This document shows positions 52,711 to 62,695 of a DNA stretch of 64,000 nt, in pieces; the stretch's first letter is position 1; each line of letters starts with the position of its first letter. The DNA lies in the NCBI RefSeq assembly GCF_006716695.1, contig NZ_VFPN01000003.1, positions 434,001 to 498,000 on the forward strand, read 5' to 3'. The notes under the pieces were generated by a model. It did no database searches. It saw nothing but the letters and a program-made list of their open reading frames with translations, and was not told where the DNA came from. The position numbers and the translations under genes were made by a program. This stretch comes from Klugiella xanthotipulae (GTDB lineage: Bacteria > Actinomycetota > Actinomycetes > Actinomycetales > Microbacteriaceae).

Positions 52711-53778
52711 CTACGGCAACCATTCAAAAGGGTGCGTCACCCGGACCGGATCACGCAGATAACCGCCCAGCCACCGGTCCATCTGCACATAAGCTTTCTC
52801 TCGCACCGGCCGCGCCGACAGGATGATATCGTGCAGAGCACCGCTCACCCGCACAAGGGTCATGCACTCTCCCACATCGGCAGCACGGCGGGCAATCCCA
52901 TCCACATCAAGCACACTATCGGAGTGACGCATTGACTCGTCCCAGGTAGCGCGCAGTGAGCTGGTGTCCGAGAGCAGCACAAGCACGGGAATCGTGAGTC
53001 CGAGCGTGTGTGCGACCGTCTGGTGCCCACGAATCACGGCATCCAGCCACCCCGGGTACACCGAAAAACTCAGCTCTGGTCGCCACCGCAGATCGTAGTC
53101 CCACTCGCCGCCCAAGCTTCGGTGCAGCGAGCGAGCGTAGAATCCACGGTCAATCTGTGGGTACGGAGTTTTGCGGCCCAGACGCTTGATAGTGCTGTTC
53201 ATCGGGGTGAACGCTAGTCGCCCCCACTCCCGCGTTTGCAATTCCAGCCAGGGGCTGTTGAGGACGAGCGCTGCAGCCCGCCCGGCATGGCGCGCAGCCC
53301 ACAGGGACAGGGTGAGCCCACCGGTTGAGTGGCCCATGAGCACAAGCCTGCGCGAACTTTTCTGACCGTACCCGTGACCCATCTGCACGAGGGCAGCTTC
53401 CAGGTCTTCATCGTACGTGGCGAGATCCTCAATATACCCGGGTGTCTGCCCCGGGCGAAGGCTGCGACCGTATTTGCGCAGGTCAATCGCGTAGAATCTG
53501 GCACCACGCTGCCGCCAGAACTCAGCCAGCTCGGTCTGAAAAAAGTAGTCGGACCATCCGTGAACGTAGAGCACATCAACATTTTTAGCCACGCCTCTCC
53601 GCCGAGCCGAGAGCGGAGCGGAGCGGGCACGCACAAGGGTGGCCACAACCTCCCCCTCATCATCGCGAGTGAGAGGAAGGGTGCGGGCCTCGAATCCAGC
53701 CCCCAAGACGTCCGTACGCCATCCCGTGGTTGCGGACGAATCCACTGACCTACTATGCGATCCCCCCACGACACTCAC
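52711..53778 (-). CDS. Alpha/beta hydrolase (S33 / monoacylglycerol lipase-like)
   Basis: Protein of 355 aa. The strand-turn region [19 protein letters not shown] (about 70-88), [10 protein letters not shown], the nucleophile elbow [14 protein letters not shown] (about 150, Ser in GHSTG), and a C-terminal [12 protein letters not shown] (His, about 315) give the catalytic triad layout. Such enzymes are esterases or lipases; substrate unknown. There is no signal peptide. It starts with GTG overlapping the thiE stop by 4 bp, so it is translationally coupled to thiE, and is followed by nadE. Confidence 0.87.
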   Translation of the reverse strand: MSVVGGSHSRSVDSSATTGWRTDVLGAGFEARTLPLTRDDEGEVVATLVRARSAPLSARRRGVAKNVDVLYVHGWSDYFFQTELAEFWRQRGARFYAIDLRKYGRSLRPGQTPGYIEDLATYDEDLEAALVQMGHGYGQKSSRRLVLMGHSTGGLTLSLWAARHAGRAAALVLNSPWLELQTREWGRLAFTPMNSTIKRLGRKTPYPQIDRGFYARSLHRSLGGEWDYDLRWRPELSFSVYPGWLDAVIRGHQTVAHTLGLTIPVLVLLSDTSSLRATWDESMRHSDSVLDVDGIARRAADVGECMTLVRVSGALHDIILSARPVREKAYVQMDRWLGGYLRDPVRVTHPFEWLP

Positions 53779-54467
53779 CCCTGGACCTCGACGGTCAGCG
53801 AATTGGTGAGGGCTGCCCGCAGCGTGGCCGCCGCAGCGCGGGGATCGGACGACTCCGTCACGGCCCGCACAGCCACGACCCGCGTCGCACCGACCGCGGC
53901 CACCTCAGGAACGGTTCGGGGGTTGATATCGCCAATCGCAAACCAGGGGGTGCCCGGGCGTTGCTTCGCAACCCACTCCACCAGGCCAACCCCCACAGCT
54001 GCACGGCTGGGTTTGGTGGGCGTTGCCCACACCGGGCCCACGCAAAAGTAATCCACATTAGGGTCAGCATCAGCGGCCATAGCCTGGTCACGACTATGGG
54101 TCGAGCGCCCCAGGATCACGTCGGGACCCAGAAGCCGCCGAGAGTCTGCAACGCTCAGGTCACCCTGCCCACTGTGGAACACGTCTGCCCCCACAAGGAA
54201 AGCCAGATCGGCCCGATCATTCACGGCGAGGAGCGCCCCCTCCCGCACGCAGACCTCCCGCACGGCGTCGAGCACCCTCCGTTCCTCAGCGGCGTTGAGC
54301 GTTTTATCACGAACCTGCACGATGTCCACGCCGCCCCGGACAGCCGCAGCCACAAAATCGAGTAGATCACCCCGGACAACACGGGCATCGGTGCAGAGGT
54401 ACAGCCGAGATGCACCTATTCGTTCCGCCCGCTGACGACCGACGTTGCTGCGCTGGGTGATGGACAT
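53775..54467 (-). CDS. thiE: Thiamine-phosphate synthase ThiE
   Basis: Joins the pyrimidine (HMP-PP) and thiazole phosphate moieties into thiamine phosphate. The 230-aa TIM barrel shows LYLCTDARVV, VDIVQVRDKTLNAAEE (about 47), LAVNDRADLAFLVGADVFHSGQGDLSV, ILGRSTHSRDQA, and VDYFCVGPVWATPTKP, all family hallmarks. ATG 54467 is preceded by AGAGGAGGCGGG; a longer start at 54512 lacks one. The gene is divergent from the thiD riboswitch leader and is followed, with overlap, by the hydrolase gene. No TPP aptamer is seen on its own leader. Confidence 0.95.
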   Translation of the reverse strand: MSITQRSNVGRQRAERIGASRLYLCTDARVVRGDLLDFVAAAVRGGVDIVQVRDKTLNAAEERRVLDAVREVCVREGALLAVNDRADLAFLVGADVFHSGQGDLSVADSRRLLGPDVILGRSTHSRDQAMAADADPNVDYFCVGPVWATPTKPSRAAVGVGLVEWVAKQRPGTPWFAIGDINPRTVPEVAAVGATRVVAVRAVTESSDPRAAAATLRAALTNSLTVEVQG

Positions 54468-54546
54468 CCCGCCTCCTCTGATAAGCACTACCGCCATTGT
54501 GTCACCTGTCATCCGCCGCGCCGCGGAGCGCTAAGCTGGTGCCACA

Positions 54547-54624
54547 GTGACACGGGGTGCCCCACCGGGGCTGAGAACACACCCGTAGAACCTGCTCTAG
54601 CTCACACTAGCGAAGGGAATGTCA
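54547..54624 (+). promoter_or_regulatory. TPP riboswitch upstream of thiD
   Basis: The THI-box elements are all visible: CGGGGTGCCC, GGGGCTGAGA, ACCCGTAGAACCTG, and the 3' core CGAAGGGA, closed by TGACA/TGTCA (P1). GAAGGG is 9 nt upstream of the thiD ATG and would serve as the ribosome binding site, so TPP binding should block translation by folding it into the aptamer. Confidence 0.92.
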
Positions 54625-54626
54625 GC

Positions 54627-55508
54627 ATGATAGCTTCTACGTTTTCCGCCCCCACCGGCACCCCTAACCAGCACCCCGCGAGACCTCCCCGTGTGCTCAG
54701 CATCGCCGGGACCGACCCCTCGGGTGGTGCCGGTATCCAGGCCGATCTCAAGTCCATCGCCGCACTCGGTGGGTACGGGATGGCGGCGATCACCTCCCTC
54801 GTCGCACAGAATACCCACGGTATTAGGTCTATTCATACCCCGCCCGTTTCCTTCCTGCGTGAGCAACTCGACGCGGTGAGCGACGATATCCACATTGACG
54901 CCGTCAAAATCGGGATGCTCGGCACCGTTGAGGTCACCGCCGTGGTTGGCGACTGGCTGGCTGCCGCCCGTCCCCCAATAGTGGTTCTCGACCCCGTTAT
55001 GGTCGCCACGAGCGGGGACCGTCTTCTGGCTCCCGGCGCAGAGGATGCTCTGCGTACGCTCCTCCCCGAGAGCACACTCGTCACCCCCAACCTGCCGGAA
55101 CTTGCGGTTCTGGCAGGTGAAGAGCGAGCCGAGTCCTGGGCCAACGCCCTTAACCAGGCACGCCGAGTATCCGCCCACTACGGGGTGACGGTGCTCGCAA
55201 AGGGGGGCCATCTTGTCGGCGACCACTGCCCGGACGCGCTGGTTGACGAGCGCGGGTTCCCTGGTGGTGACACATTGATCGAGGTCAGCGGGCCTCGACT
55301 CACTACCCGAAACACGCACGGGACCGGATGCTCCCTCTCCTCAGCACTCGCCACGGCACAGGCGCGGAACAACGACTGGGCACTCTCCCTCCGTGAGTGC
55401 ACTGCCTGGCTCCGGGACAGCATTACCCACGCCGATGATCTGGAGGTGGGCAGCGGGAACGGCCCCATCAATCACTTCCACACTCTCTGGTCGGCGGCAA
55501 CACGATGA
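54627..55508 (+). CDS. thiD: Hydroxymethylpyrimidine/phosphomethylpyrimidine kinase ThiD
   Basis: Phosphorylates HMP twice to HMP-PP. The 293-aa ribokinase-fold protein shows VLSIAGTDPSGGAGIQADLK (about 22-41), GYGMAAITSLVAQNTHGI, PVMVATSGDRLL, TPNLPELAVLAG, LAKGGHLVGD and the catalytic NTHGTGCSLSSALA (about 228-241). The extra N-terminal 20 residues are rich in Pro and Thr. It is preceded by a TPP aptamer only 2 bp away and overlaps the MoeZ-like gene by 4 bp. No TenA fusion is present, as TenA is separate here. Confidence 0.96.
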   Translation: MIASTFSAPTGTPNQHPARPPRVLSIAGTDPSGGAGIQADLKSIAALGGYGMAAITSLVAQNTHGIRSIHTPPVSFLREQLDAVSDDIHIDAVKIGMLGTVEVTAVVGDWLAAARPPIVVLDPVMVATSGDRLLAPGAEDALRTLLPESTLVTPNLPELAVLAGEERAESWANALNQARRVSAHYGVTVLAKGGHLVGDHCPDALVDERGFPGGDTLIEVSGPRLTTRNTHGTGCSLSSALATAQARNNDWALSLRECTAWLRDSITHADDLEVGSGNGPINHFHTLWSAATR

Positions 55509-56743
55509 CGCCCCCGCCCCGCCAGCTGTCTCCACTCGTGACGGCCCTCAACGATCTCACCCCCGAGCAGCTCAGCCGCTTCTCGCGGCACATCATTCTG
55601 CCCGGATTTGGCCGTGAGGCTCAGCGTCGGCTCCTCTCGGCGCGGGTCGCGGTCGTGGGGGCCGGGGGGCTTGGAAGCCCTATCCTGCTCTACCTGGCCG
55701 CGGCTGGCGTCGGCACAATCGGCATTATCGACGACGACACGGTGGAGGCCTCCAACCTGCAGCGTCAGGTGATTCACTCGGTCAGGGATGTGGGCCGGTC
55801 CAAGGCTGACTCTGCCCGGGAGGCTGTCCTCACACACAACCCCGAAGCCACCGTCAATCTGCACCCGATTCGTCTGAACGCCCAGAACGCGCTCGATATT
55901 CTGGGTGGCTATGATCTGGTCCTCGATGGCTCGGATAACTTTACCACCCGGTATCTCGCGAGTGATGCTGCCGAGATTCTCAATATCCCGTGCGTGTGGG
56001 GATCAATCTTGCGCTTTACCGGGCAGGTCACCACCTTCTGGAACGTACCCAACGACGGGCGGCTCGGAGTGACCTATCGCGATCTCTTCCCTGAACCGCC
56101 GGCACCAGGAACCACGCCAAGCTGCGCGGAGGGTGGGGTACTCGGGGTGCTGTGCGCCACAATCGGATCGGCCATGGCAACCGAGGCGGTCAAACTCATC
56201 ACCGGTGTGGGAACAACCCTTCTCGGCCGGGTACTGCACTACGACGCACTGAGTGGAAAGTGGCGAGAATTCGCACTCGAGCGAGATCCGGAGCGGGTAC
56301 CCGTCACCCAGTTGGAGGAGGATGAGGTCACCTGCTCGCTACCGCCCGAGACCGCGCATGAACCCGACTGTGCCCCCGAGCCAGCCACCGCCGGTACGCT
56401 CCCCCGCACGCACGCCTGGACGGCGAGGGAGCTTGCACACGCGTTGCAGCACCGCGAATCCTCAGTAGACGCCTGGCAGCTGATCGATATCCGCGAGCCC
56501 GCCGAACGAGATATCGCGGTCATCCCGGGATCACGGCATATCCCTCTGACCGATTTCTCGGCGGGGAATGCCACCCAGCTACTCCCCCATGATGCACCCG
56601 TTGTCCTCTACTGCCATCACGGTGTGCGCTCGGCGCACCTCCTCGCGGACCTTGAACGCGCCGGGTTCACACAGGTGCACCACCTCACGGGTGGAATCGA
56701 GTCGTGGTCGCGCACGGTAGACGACTCGGTGCCCCGTTACTAG
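55505..56743 (+). CDS. MoeZ-like ThiS/MoaD-activating adenylyltransferase with rhodanese domain
   Basis: Protein of 412 aa. The E1-like domain (residues about 15-265) has the nucleotide loop VAVVGAGGLGSPILLYLAAAG, VEASNLQRQVIH, and the Cys-containing TTPSCAEGGVLGVL. The zinc-binding CxxC pair of E. coli MoeB/ThiF is replaced (VTYRDLFP), as in actinobacterial MoeZ. A rhodanese domain (about 305-410) ends the protein with YCHHGVRSAHLLA (catalytic Cys) and HLTGGIESW. It adenylylates and then thiolates the C-terminus of ThiS or MoaD-like proteins. Its position after thiD and near thiS argues for thiamine, but a dual role is possible. Confidence 0.88.
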   Translation: MTPPPRQLSPLVTALNDLTPEQLSRFSRHIILPGFGREAQRRLLSARVAVVGAGGLGSPILLYLAAAGVGTIGIIDDDTVEASNLQRQVIHSVRDVGRSKADSAREAVLTHNPEATVNLHPIRLNAQNALDILGGYDLVLDGSDNFTTRYLASDAAEILNIPCVWGSILRFTGQVTTFWNVPNDGRLGVTYRDLFPEPPAPGTTPSCAEGGVLGVLCATIGSAMATEAVKLITGVGTTLLGRVLHYDALSGKWREFALERDPERVPVTQLEEDEVTCSLPPETAHEPDCAPEPATAGTLPRTHAWTARELAHALQHRESSVDAWQLIDIREPAERDIAVIPGSRHIPLTDFSAGNATQLLPHDAPVVLYCHHGVRSAHLLADLERAGFTQVHHLTGGIESWSRTVDDSVPRY

Positions 56744-56765
56744 GGGGTTCGCATAGATCGACGTC

Positions 56766-57479
56766 CTACGCGAAGACCACGGCAGTTCTGTTTACGATAC
56801 GTGTGAAGGTGCCCGGTTCGTCAATCACCACGCTCGTAGGGCACAGGACCGACAGCCACATCAACGACTTTTCCTGCGGAAGCGCCCGGACAGCCACCTG
56901 GTAGGTGTAGGTCGTGTCCTCACCCGTAAAGGTGAATCGGGTTGCCAAGAACTCTATTTTCTGCTGTCCCCCTATGGTTCCAACGGCAACATTTTCCACG
57001 GTGCTCGGATCGGCGGTGGTCACACCCGCCTTCCCCTCACCGAGCGTCGCCACCAGGGTGTCCAGGGAGGCTTCAGTCTCGGCCCGATCCGACGTGGGGT
57101 CCGCCCCGAGTGGCTCCTGCTCCGTCTGCGAGGTGGTGGCGATGCATCCCGAAGACCTATTTGTCTGTCGGTTTATACCCTGCTCATCAATAATGTCGAA
57201 ATCGTATCCTTCCAGAGAAGGAAAGGACCAGATCGGTGCGGTGGGGGTGTCAAAATTCCCCAGCAGGTCAAGGCCAATAGCCCCGGGGGCATCGTTATCA
57301 GTTTGCACGTCACCAGTCTCACCGTCGGAAGCCCCGGAAGAGTGCCCCACACGCTCCGGCACCAGAGCGGCCACAGCCGCCAGAATCACACCCGTCAACC
57401 CTAGGTTCAAGACAATTCCAACCGCCACGACAGGAACGACCCACCGCTGTCGACCACGCTGATACTTCTGCCCGCTCAT
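56766..57479 (-). CDS. Membrane-anchored hypothetical protein inside the thiamine locus
   Basis: Protein of 237 aa with one N-terminal membrane helix (WVVPVVAVGIVLNLGLTGVI, about 13-32) and an outward Gly/Asp-rich linker, then a soluble domain (about 70-237). That domain contains an IDEQGINRQTN segment and two Cys (SSGCIATTS and VLCPTSV). The repetitive T/E-rich region (about 115-150) looks disordered. I do not recognise a family. It lies between thiD/moeZ-like and thiG in convergent orientation to the first, with no thiamine link visible. It may be an unrelated insertion or an exported binding protein. Confidence 0.65.
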   Translation of the reverse strand: MSGQKYQRGRQRWVVPVVAVGIVLNLGLTGVILAAVAALVPERVGHSSGASDGETGDVQTDNDAPGAIGLDLLGNFDTPTAPIWSFPSLEGYDFDIIDEQGINRQTNRSSGCIATTSQTEQEPLGADPTSDRAETEASLDTLVATLGEGKAGVTTADPSTVENVAVGTIGGQQKIEFLATRFTFTGEDTTYTYQVAVRALPQEKSLMWLSVLCPTSVVIDEPGTFTRIVNRTAVVFA

Positions 57480-57524
57480 GGCCGATGCCTCGTTTCTCTC
57501 TGCTGCATTCCCGCTTCACCCGAT

Positions 57525-58563
<1,039 letters not shown>

Positions 58564-58564
<1 letters not shown>

Positions 58565-59796
58565 CATATGCTCCTTGGGTGGGTGGGCAACTCGATAGCC
58601 GGTTGGTCTCCACAATCGGGTATCGGCACGCGGGCGGCGAGGCTGAATCGGTTGGGGTCGCAGACGCGGGCCTCTGCCGGCAACTCATCGCCACGCAGCA
58701 GAAGATTCACATAGTGATCGGTCAACGCTGCCAACAGGATACCGTGTCGATAGTGACCCGTCGCCACCAGCAATGAACCGTCCCCCACCCGCCCAATCAG
58801 CGGTAGGTTATCGGGTGTACCCGGTCGCGCCCGCGCCATGAGCTCACGCACGGGGGCCTCGTCGATACCGGGCACGATGGCTCGAGCATCTCGGAGCAGA
58901 GCAAAAAGGCCGCCAGCCGTCATCTCACGATCATCTGGCAGTTCAACGGTTGTGGCACCAATCACGATCTCGCCACCGGGGCGGGGCACCAGATAGATGG
59001 GACGGCCCTGCACCAGTCCGCGCACAGTGTAGCCGATATCGAGCCATGGAAGCCCTGATGCGTCTAGCCGCACCACCTCTCCCTTTACCGGGCGGGTGGG
59101 TACGACCAACCCCGGGATACGCCCAAGCAGTTCCCCACTCTCCCAGCCAGCCGCTACAAGAACCCGCTCAGCCTGCACGGTGCTCCCGTCCGACAGGAGG
59201 ACGCCAGAAACGGTCGTTGTCGAACCGCTGTACTCGGTGAGAAGCGAGACGACGTGTCGCCGATCCGCGGCCACACCGCGCGCGGCGACCGCTGTCACGA
59301 GCGAGGAGATCACCCGCCGCGGGTTAACACTGTGATCATGCGCTGCCCACAGGCCGCCAGCGACCCGCGACCCCACGATACTGAGACGCTGACGCACCCC
59401 ACTCGTGGTCAGCACGGCGGAGGACAACCCCCACTCCTCGTGTAGGTCATGGACACGCCGCGCCTCGGTAAGATCGCCCGAATCGAAAGCCACCGTGAGC
59501 GTCCCGGCCTGTCGCAACTGGAGGTCACATCCGGTCTCGGACGCCAGATCGGACACGAGTTTCGGCCAGAGCGCTGCGGAGCCCACGTTGAGTCTCATCA
59601 GATCGCGCTCGCCAAATGCCGCCTCAAAAGTGGGGGCGAGCATACCAGCCGCTGCGCGTGAGGCACCATTCCCCGGCTGGGGATCGAACCATCTGACCGT
59701 GAGCCCGGCGCGCACCGCCCGCCAGGCAGCTAAGGAACCCACTATTCCCCCACCGACAATGATTAGATCAACCGGATCGCCATCCCGCATACTCAC
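58564..59796 (-). CDS. thiO: Glycine oxidase ThiO
   Basis: FAD enzyme of 410 aa that oxidises glycine to the dehydroglycine needed by ThiG. The FAD-binding motif DLIIVGGGIVGSLAAWRAV lies near residue 10. AAAGMLAPTFEAAF, the substrate-binding strands and GTPDNLPLIGRVGDGSLLVATGHYRHGILLA near the C-terminus are typical of ThiO. GTG 59796 is chosen because GAGGGAG of the riboswitch lies 9 nt before it, as in thiD; ATG 59790 is also in frame. It is first in a thiO-thiS-thiG operon. Confidence 0.92.
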
Positions 59797-59798
59797 AC

Positions 59799-59908
59799 AT
59801 CCGCTCCCTCGCGCTGGCATGACCCAGATCAGGTTCAGCGGTCGGCCTCCCTTGCTCGCTTTGGCGAACGGCCCTCTCAGCCCGACTGAACAGGCTCCCG
59901 CGCGATCA
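59799..59908 (-). promoter_or_regulatory. TPP riboswitch upstream of thiO
   Basis: On the minus strand the THI-box elements CGGGAGCC, GGGCTGAGAGGG, CTGAACCTGATCTGGGTCAT and the 3' core GCGAGGGAGCGGA are present. The P3 arm is extended (59841-59873). The GAGGGAG core lies 9 nt before the chosen thiO start. It controls thiO-thiS-thiG. Confidence 0.9.
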
Positions 59909-59997
59909 CTATCTTATGCCACACGGCCCTAGACATTCGGGCCCGGAAGCGACCGCCGATGCCACCTGGCCGTGTGCTACGGTGTTAGCACACTGTA
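59909..59997. other. Divergent spacer between the thiO and tenA riboswitches
   Basis: No gene is seen. The 89-bp stretch must carry two back-to-back promoters for the two riboswitch-controlled operons; no clear consensus hexamers could be assigned. Confidence 0.4.
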
Positions 59998-60078
59998 AGA
60001 CACGGGGTGCCGCGCTCGATGCCCGGCTGAGATAAAACCCGAGAACCTGATGCAGGTAATGCTGACGAAGGGATGTCC
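59998..60078 (+). promoter_or_regulatory. TPP riboswitch upstream of tenA
   Basis: THI-box elements: ACGGGGTGCC, GGCTGAGATAAAACCCGAGAA and ACCTGATGCAGGTAATGCTG, then the 3' core ACGAAGGGA, closed by GACA (59999-60002) and TGTC (60074-60077). GAAGGG is followed 11 nt later by the ATG of a 29-codon ORF (60084) rather than by the tenA start itself. Confidence 0.92.
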
Positions 60079-60083
60079 GAGCC

Positions 60084-60173
60084 ATGCCAGGCTGCACATT
60101 TAAGAACCATCGCTCCTCCACCCTCCGAAGAGTGCTTGGCAACGATCCGAAGCCGGAGAAAGTTGCCTCGTGA
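60084..60173 (+). CDS. Candidate 29-aa leader ORF coupling the TPP riboswitch to tenA
   Basis: ATG 60084 opens a 29-codon frame (begins MPGCTFKNHR, ends DPKPEKVAS) that stops with TGA at 60171-60173. The stop overlaps the tenA GTG at 60170 (GTGA). The aptamer core GAAGGG at 11 nt upstream is a good ribosome binding site, with geometry like thiD and thiO. The peptide is basic and has no known family, so its sequence may not matter; translation of it could deliver ribosomes to tenA. No experimental evidence exists here, so it is a prediction. Confidence 0.5.
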   Translation: MPGCTFKNHRSSTLRRVLGNDPKPEKVAS

Positions 60174-60868
60174 GCGAGCGATTTACCGACCGGCTGTGGG
60201 AGAACTCCCGCGATATCCGAGACACTATCACCGGGCTTGAATTCTTGACTCGCCTGGGCGATGGAACTCTCGACCGCGCCGATTTTTCTTTCTACCTGGA
60301 ACAGGACTCGCTCTATCTCACCGGATATGCGCAGGCTCTGGCCATCCTCGCCTCCCGTGCCCCCACTCCCGACGCCGCGGCATTTTGGGCGGGGTCTTCC
60401 CGCACTGCGGTCGTGGTCGAGTCAGAACTACACGGCGAGTTGCTCTCCGGTGAGAGTGATCGCGGGGATCGACAACCGAGTCACTCCCCCACCTGCCTCG
60501 GCTACGTGTCCTACCTCATTGCGACGGCGGCAACCGCACCGTATCCTGTCGCCACTGCCGCCGTCCTGCCCTGTTTCTGGTTGTACGCGGATGTCTCATC
60601 TCGCCTTGCCCGTGACGCCACAGATGTCCTCGCCCGGGATCCCGAGCATCCGTTTGCCCGCTGGGTTGCCTCGTACAACGACGACGAATTCCAATCGTCT
60701 GTGCGCACCGCGTGCACGGTTGTTGACGCGGCACACGGAGGGTCAACGCCACACCACGACGACGCCATGATTCTGGCCTTCCGCACCGCGTGCACGTACG
60801 AGTTACTGTTCTGGGACTCGGCGCTCAACCGCGTACCCTGGCCGGCAACCGCCGTTCCCAGCCATTAA
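60170..60868 (+). CDS. tenA: TenA-family aminopyrimidine aminohydrolase
   Basis: Helical protein of 232 aa. Characterised relatives hydrolyse formylaminopyrimidine breakdown products or HMP analogues for thiamine salvage. It has FYLEQDSLYLTGYAQAL (about 37-53), the catalytic Cys in AAVLPCFWLYADVS (about 125-138), HPFARWVASYNDDEF, and the closing YELLFWDSAL with the conserved Glu. The start is GTG 60170, with a weak GGAG 11 nt before it and coupling to the 29-aa ORF. thiY, thiX and thiZ follow in one operon, so all four are under the TPP aptamer. Confidence 0.92.
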   Translation: MSERFTDRLWENSRDIRDTITGLEFLTRLGDGTLDRADFSFYLEQDSLYLTGYAQALAILASRAPTPDAAAFWAGSSRTAVVVESELHGELLSGESDRGDRQPSHSPTCLGYVSYLIATAATAPYPVATAAVLPCFWLYADVSSRLARDATDVLARDPEHPFARWVASYNDDEFQSSVRTACTVVDAAHGGSTPHHDDAMILAFRTACTYELLFWDSALNRVPWPATAVPSH

Positions 60869-60887
60869 CTTTCCGAAAGATTCCACC

Positions 60888-61907
60888 ATGTCACGAACGA
60901 TCCGCACGGTAGCACTTATCGGCCTGGCGACCCTGCTTCTCTCTGCCTGCGCAGCCCCGGCCGAGGAGAATGATGGGGACGGTAGCACCGTGCGCTTTGC
61001 GCTCGACTGGACCCCCAACACCAATCACACCGGCTTCTACGTCGCCCAAGAGAAGGGCTACTTTGCCGACGCCGGCCTCACCGTTGAGACGATCGACTAC
61101 AACAATGTACTCCCCGATACCCTCCTGGATGCCGGTCATGCCGACTTTGGCGTGAGTTTTCACGACGCCTCTACCCTGGCACAGGCCTCCGGGGCCAGGG
61201 TGGTCACCGTTATGGCGGTGCTTCAGAACTGGGCCAGCGCCATCGGCATCGCTGCCAACAACACCTCCATCACACGCCCCGCTGATCTTGACGGCACCAC
61301 CTATGCGGGCTTTGGCGAGCCCGCAGAAATTCCGCTCCTCACCCAGGTCATTAAGAACGATGGTGGAACGGGTGAGTTCGATAGTGTTGTCCTCGGCACT
61401 CAGTCGTATGAGGCTCTCTACTCGGGAGACGCCGACTTCGTGATCCCCTTCTTCACGTGGGAAGGTGTTGAGGCGGAACGCCGAGGCACGCCCATGACCT
61501 ATTTCAGGTTCACCGATTACGGTGTTCCCAGCGCCTACTCGGTGGTTATCAACGCGAGTCGCGACTGGGCGGATGCGCACCCCGCGGAAAGTGCCGCCTT
61601 CGTTCAGGCCCTCCAGAAGGGGTACCAGTATGCGGCCGAGCACCCGGATGAAGCCGCCGATATCCTCCTCGAGGCCAACCCTGACCTGCTAACCGACGAG
61701 AAAATCGTACACGAAAGCCAGCGTCTTCTCTCCAGCACGCTCATGATGGATGCACAGGGCACGGTGGGCACCCTCGAGTCCGAGCGCTGGGCTGGCTATG
61801 CCAACTTTCTCTTCGACAACAAACTTCTGAGCGATGCGGACGGTAACCCACTTGCCGAGAGGCCTGATTGGGATACCTACTTCACCAATAAGTATCTCGC
61901 CGACTAG
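60888..61907 (+). CDS. thiY: ABC transporter substrate-binding lipoprotein ThiY (NMT1/THI5-like)
   Basis: Protein of 339 aa with a lipoprotein signal (LLLSAC, Cys about 22) and the NMT1/THI5-like binding domain: VRFALDWTPNTNHTGFYVAQEKGYFADAGL (about 37-66), DFGVSFHDASTLAQAS, YAGFGEPAEIPLLTQV and VVINASRDWADAHPAE. It is expected to bind thiamine-related pyrimidines such as formylaminopyrimidine outside the cell and pass them to ThiX/ThiZ. Overlaps the thiX start (TAGTG). It lies 19 bp after tenA. Confidence 0.92.
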   Translation: MSRTIRTVALIGLATLLLSACAAPAEENDGDGSTVRFALDWTPNTNHTGFYVAQEKGYFADAGLTVETIDYNNVLPDTLLDAGHADFGVSFHDASTLAQASGARVVTVMAVLQNWASAIGIAANNTSITRPADLDGTTYAGFGEPAEIPLLTQVIKNDGGTGEFDSVVLGTQSYEALYSGDADFVIPFFTWEGVEAERRGTPMTYFRFTDYGVPSAYSVVINASRDWADAHPAESAAFVQALQKGYQYAAEHPDEAADILLEANPDLLTDEKIVHESQRLLSSTLMMDAQGTVGTLESERWAGYANFLFDNKLLSDADGNPLAERPDWDTYFTNKYLAD

Positions 61908-62695
61908 TGGATATCAGCCGAGCCGTGCGCACCGTCCGCCGCCTACTACCCGCCATCCTTCTGGGCGTTCTGCTGCTGGTCGGGTGGGAGTTGTACGTGC
62001 GTATAAGCGGCGTTCGTCCGCAGATTTTACCCGCGCCGTCACGCGTATTCGCCCAGGGAATCGCGCACAGCAGCGACCTCTGGCGGCACGCCTCGGCCAC
62101 ACTTCAGGTCACGCTGATCGGATGCAGCCTCACGTTGATCGTCAGCTGGCTCATTGCGACGGCCGTCGATTTCATTCCCTGGTTCCGTCTCTCGGTCACC
62201 CCCTTTCTCGTCGCCTCGCAGACCATTCCCATCGTCGCGATCGCGCCGCTCATGATCATCTGGTTTGGTTTCGGCACGTTACCCAAAGTTCTTGTTATCA
62301 TACTTGTCACGTTTTTCCCCATCACTCTGGGTCTGATCGAGGGATTCCTCACCACGAGTCCCACCGCAACAGCCCTCCTCACGAGCATGGGTGCCTCCCG
62401 CTGGCAGATCTTCTACCGCCTGCGGGTGCCGCAGGCCATGCCGCGCTTCTTCACGTCGCTTCGTATTGGTGTCACCTACGCCGTTGTAGGGGCAATCTTT
62501 GCGGAGTATGTTGGGGCCCGCGCCGGGTTGGGTCTCTACATGAGCGCACAGAAGAATTCGTTCCGCACCGACCTCGTGCTGGCCGCGGTGGCACTCACCG
62601 CCCTCATGAGCGTCGCCCTCTTCCTCTTCACCTACCTGGTGCAGCGTATCGTTGCCCCCTGGACCGTTGTCACCGGAAAGGATACTCGCGGATGA
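61907..62695 (+). CDS. thiX: ABC transporter permease ThiX
   Basis: Membrane protein of 262 aa with six helices and the EAA-type cytoplasmic loop ALLTSMGASRWQIFYRLRVPQ (about 155-175). A C-terminal GAIFAEYVGARAGLGLYM segment is typical of the BPD-type SsuC/TauC-like permeases used with NMT1-like binding proteins. It starts with GTG overlapping the thiY stop and ends 4 bp into thiZ. It forms the channel of the predicted pyrimidine importer. Confidence 0.93.
   Translation: MDISRAVRTVRRLLPAILLGVLLLVGWELYVRISGVRPQILPAPSRVFAQGIAHSSDLWRHASATLQVTLIGCSLTLIVSWLIATAVDFIPWFRLSVTPFLVASQTIPIVAIAPLMIIWFGFGTLPKVLVIILVTFFPITLGLIEGFLTTSPTATALLTSMGASRWQIFYRLRVPQAMPRFFTSLRIGVTYAVVGAIFAEYVGARAGLGLYMSAQKNSFRTDLVLAAVALTALMSVALFLFTYLVQRIVAPWTVVTGKDTRG

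Noticed and set aside
61834-62691. In-frame upstream extension of thiZ across thiX
   Set aside because: The extension has shadow composition (Arg/His/Pro), whereas thiX has full permease motifs; ATG 62692 overlaps the thiX stop in the usual way.
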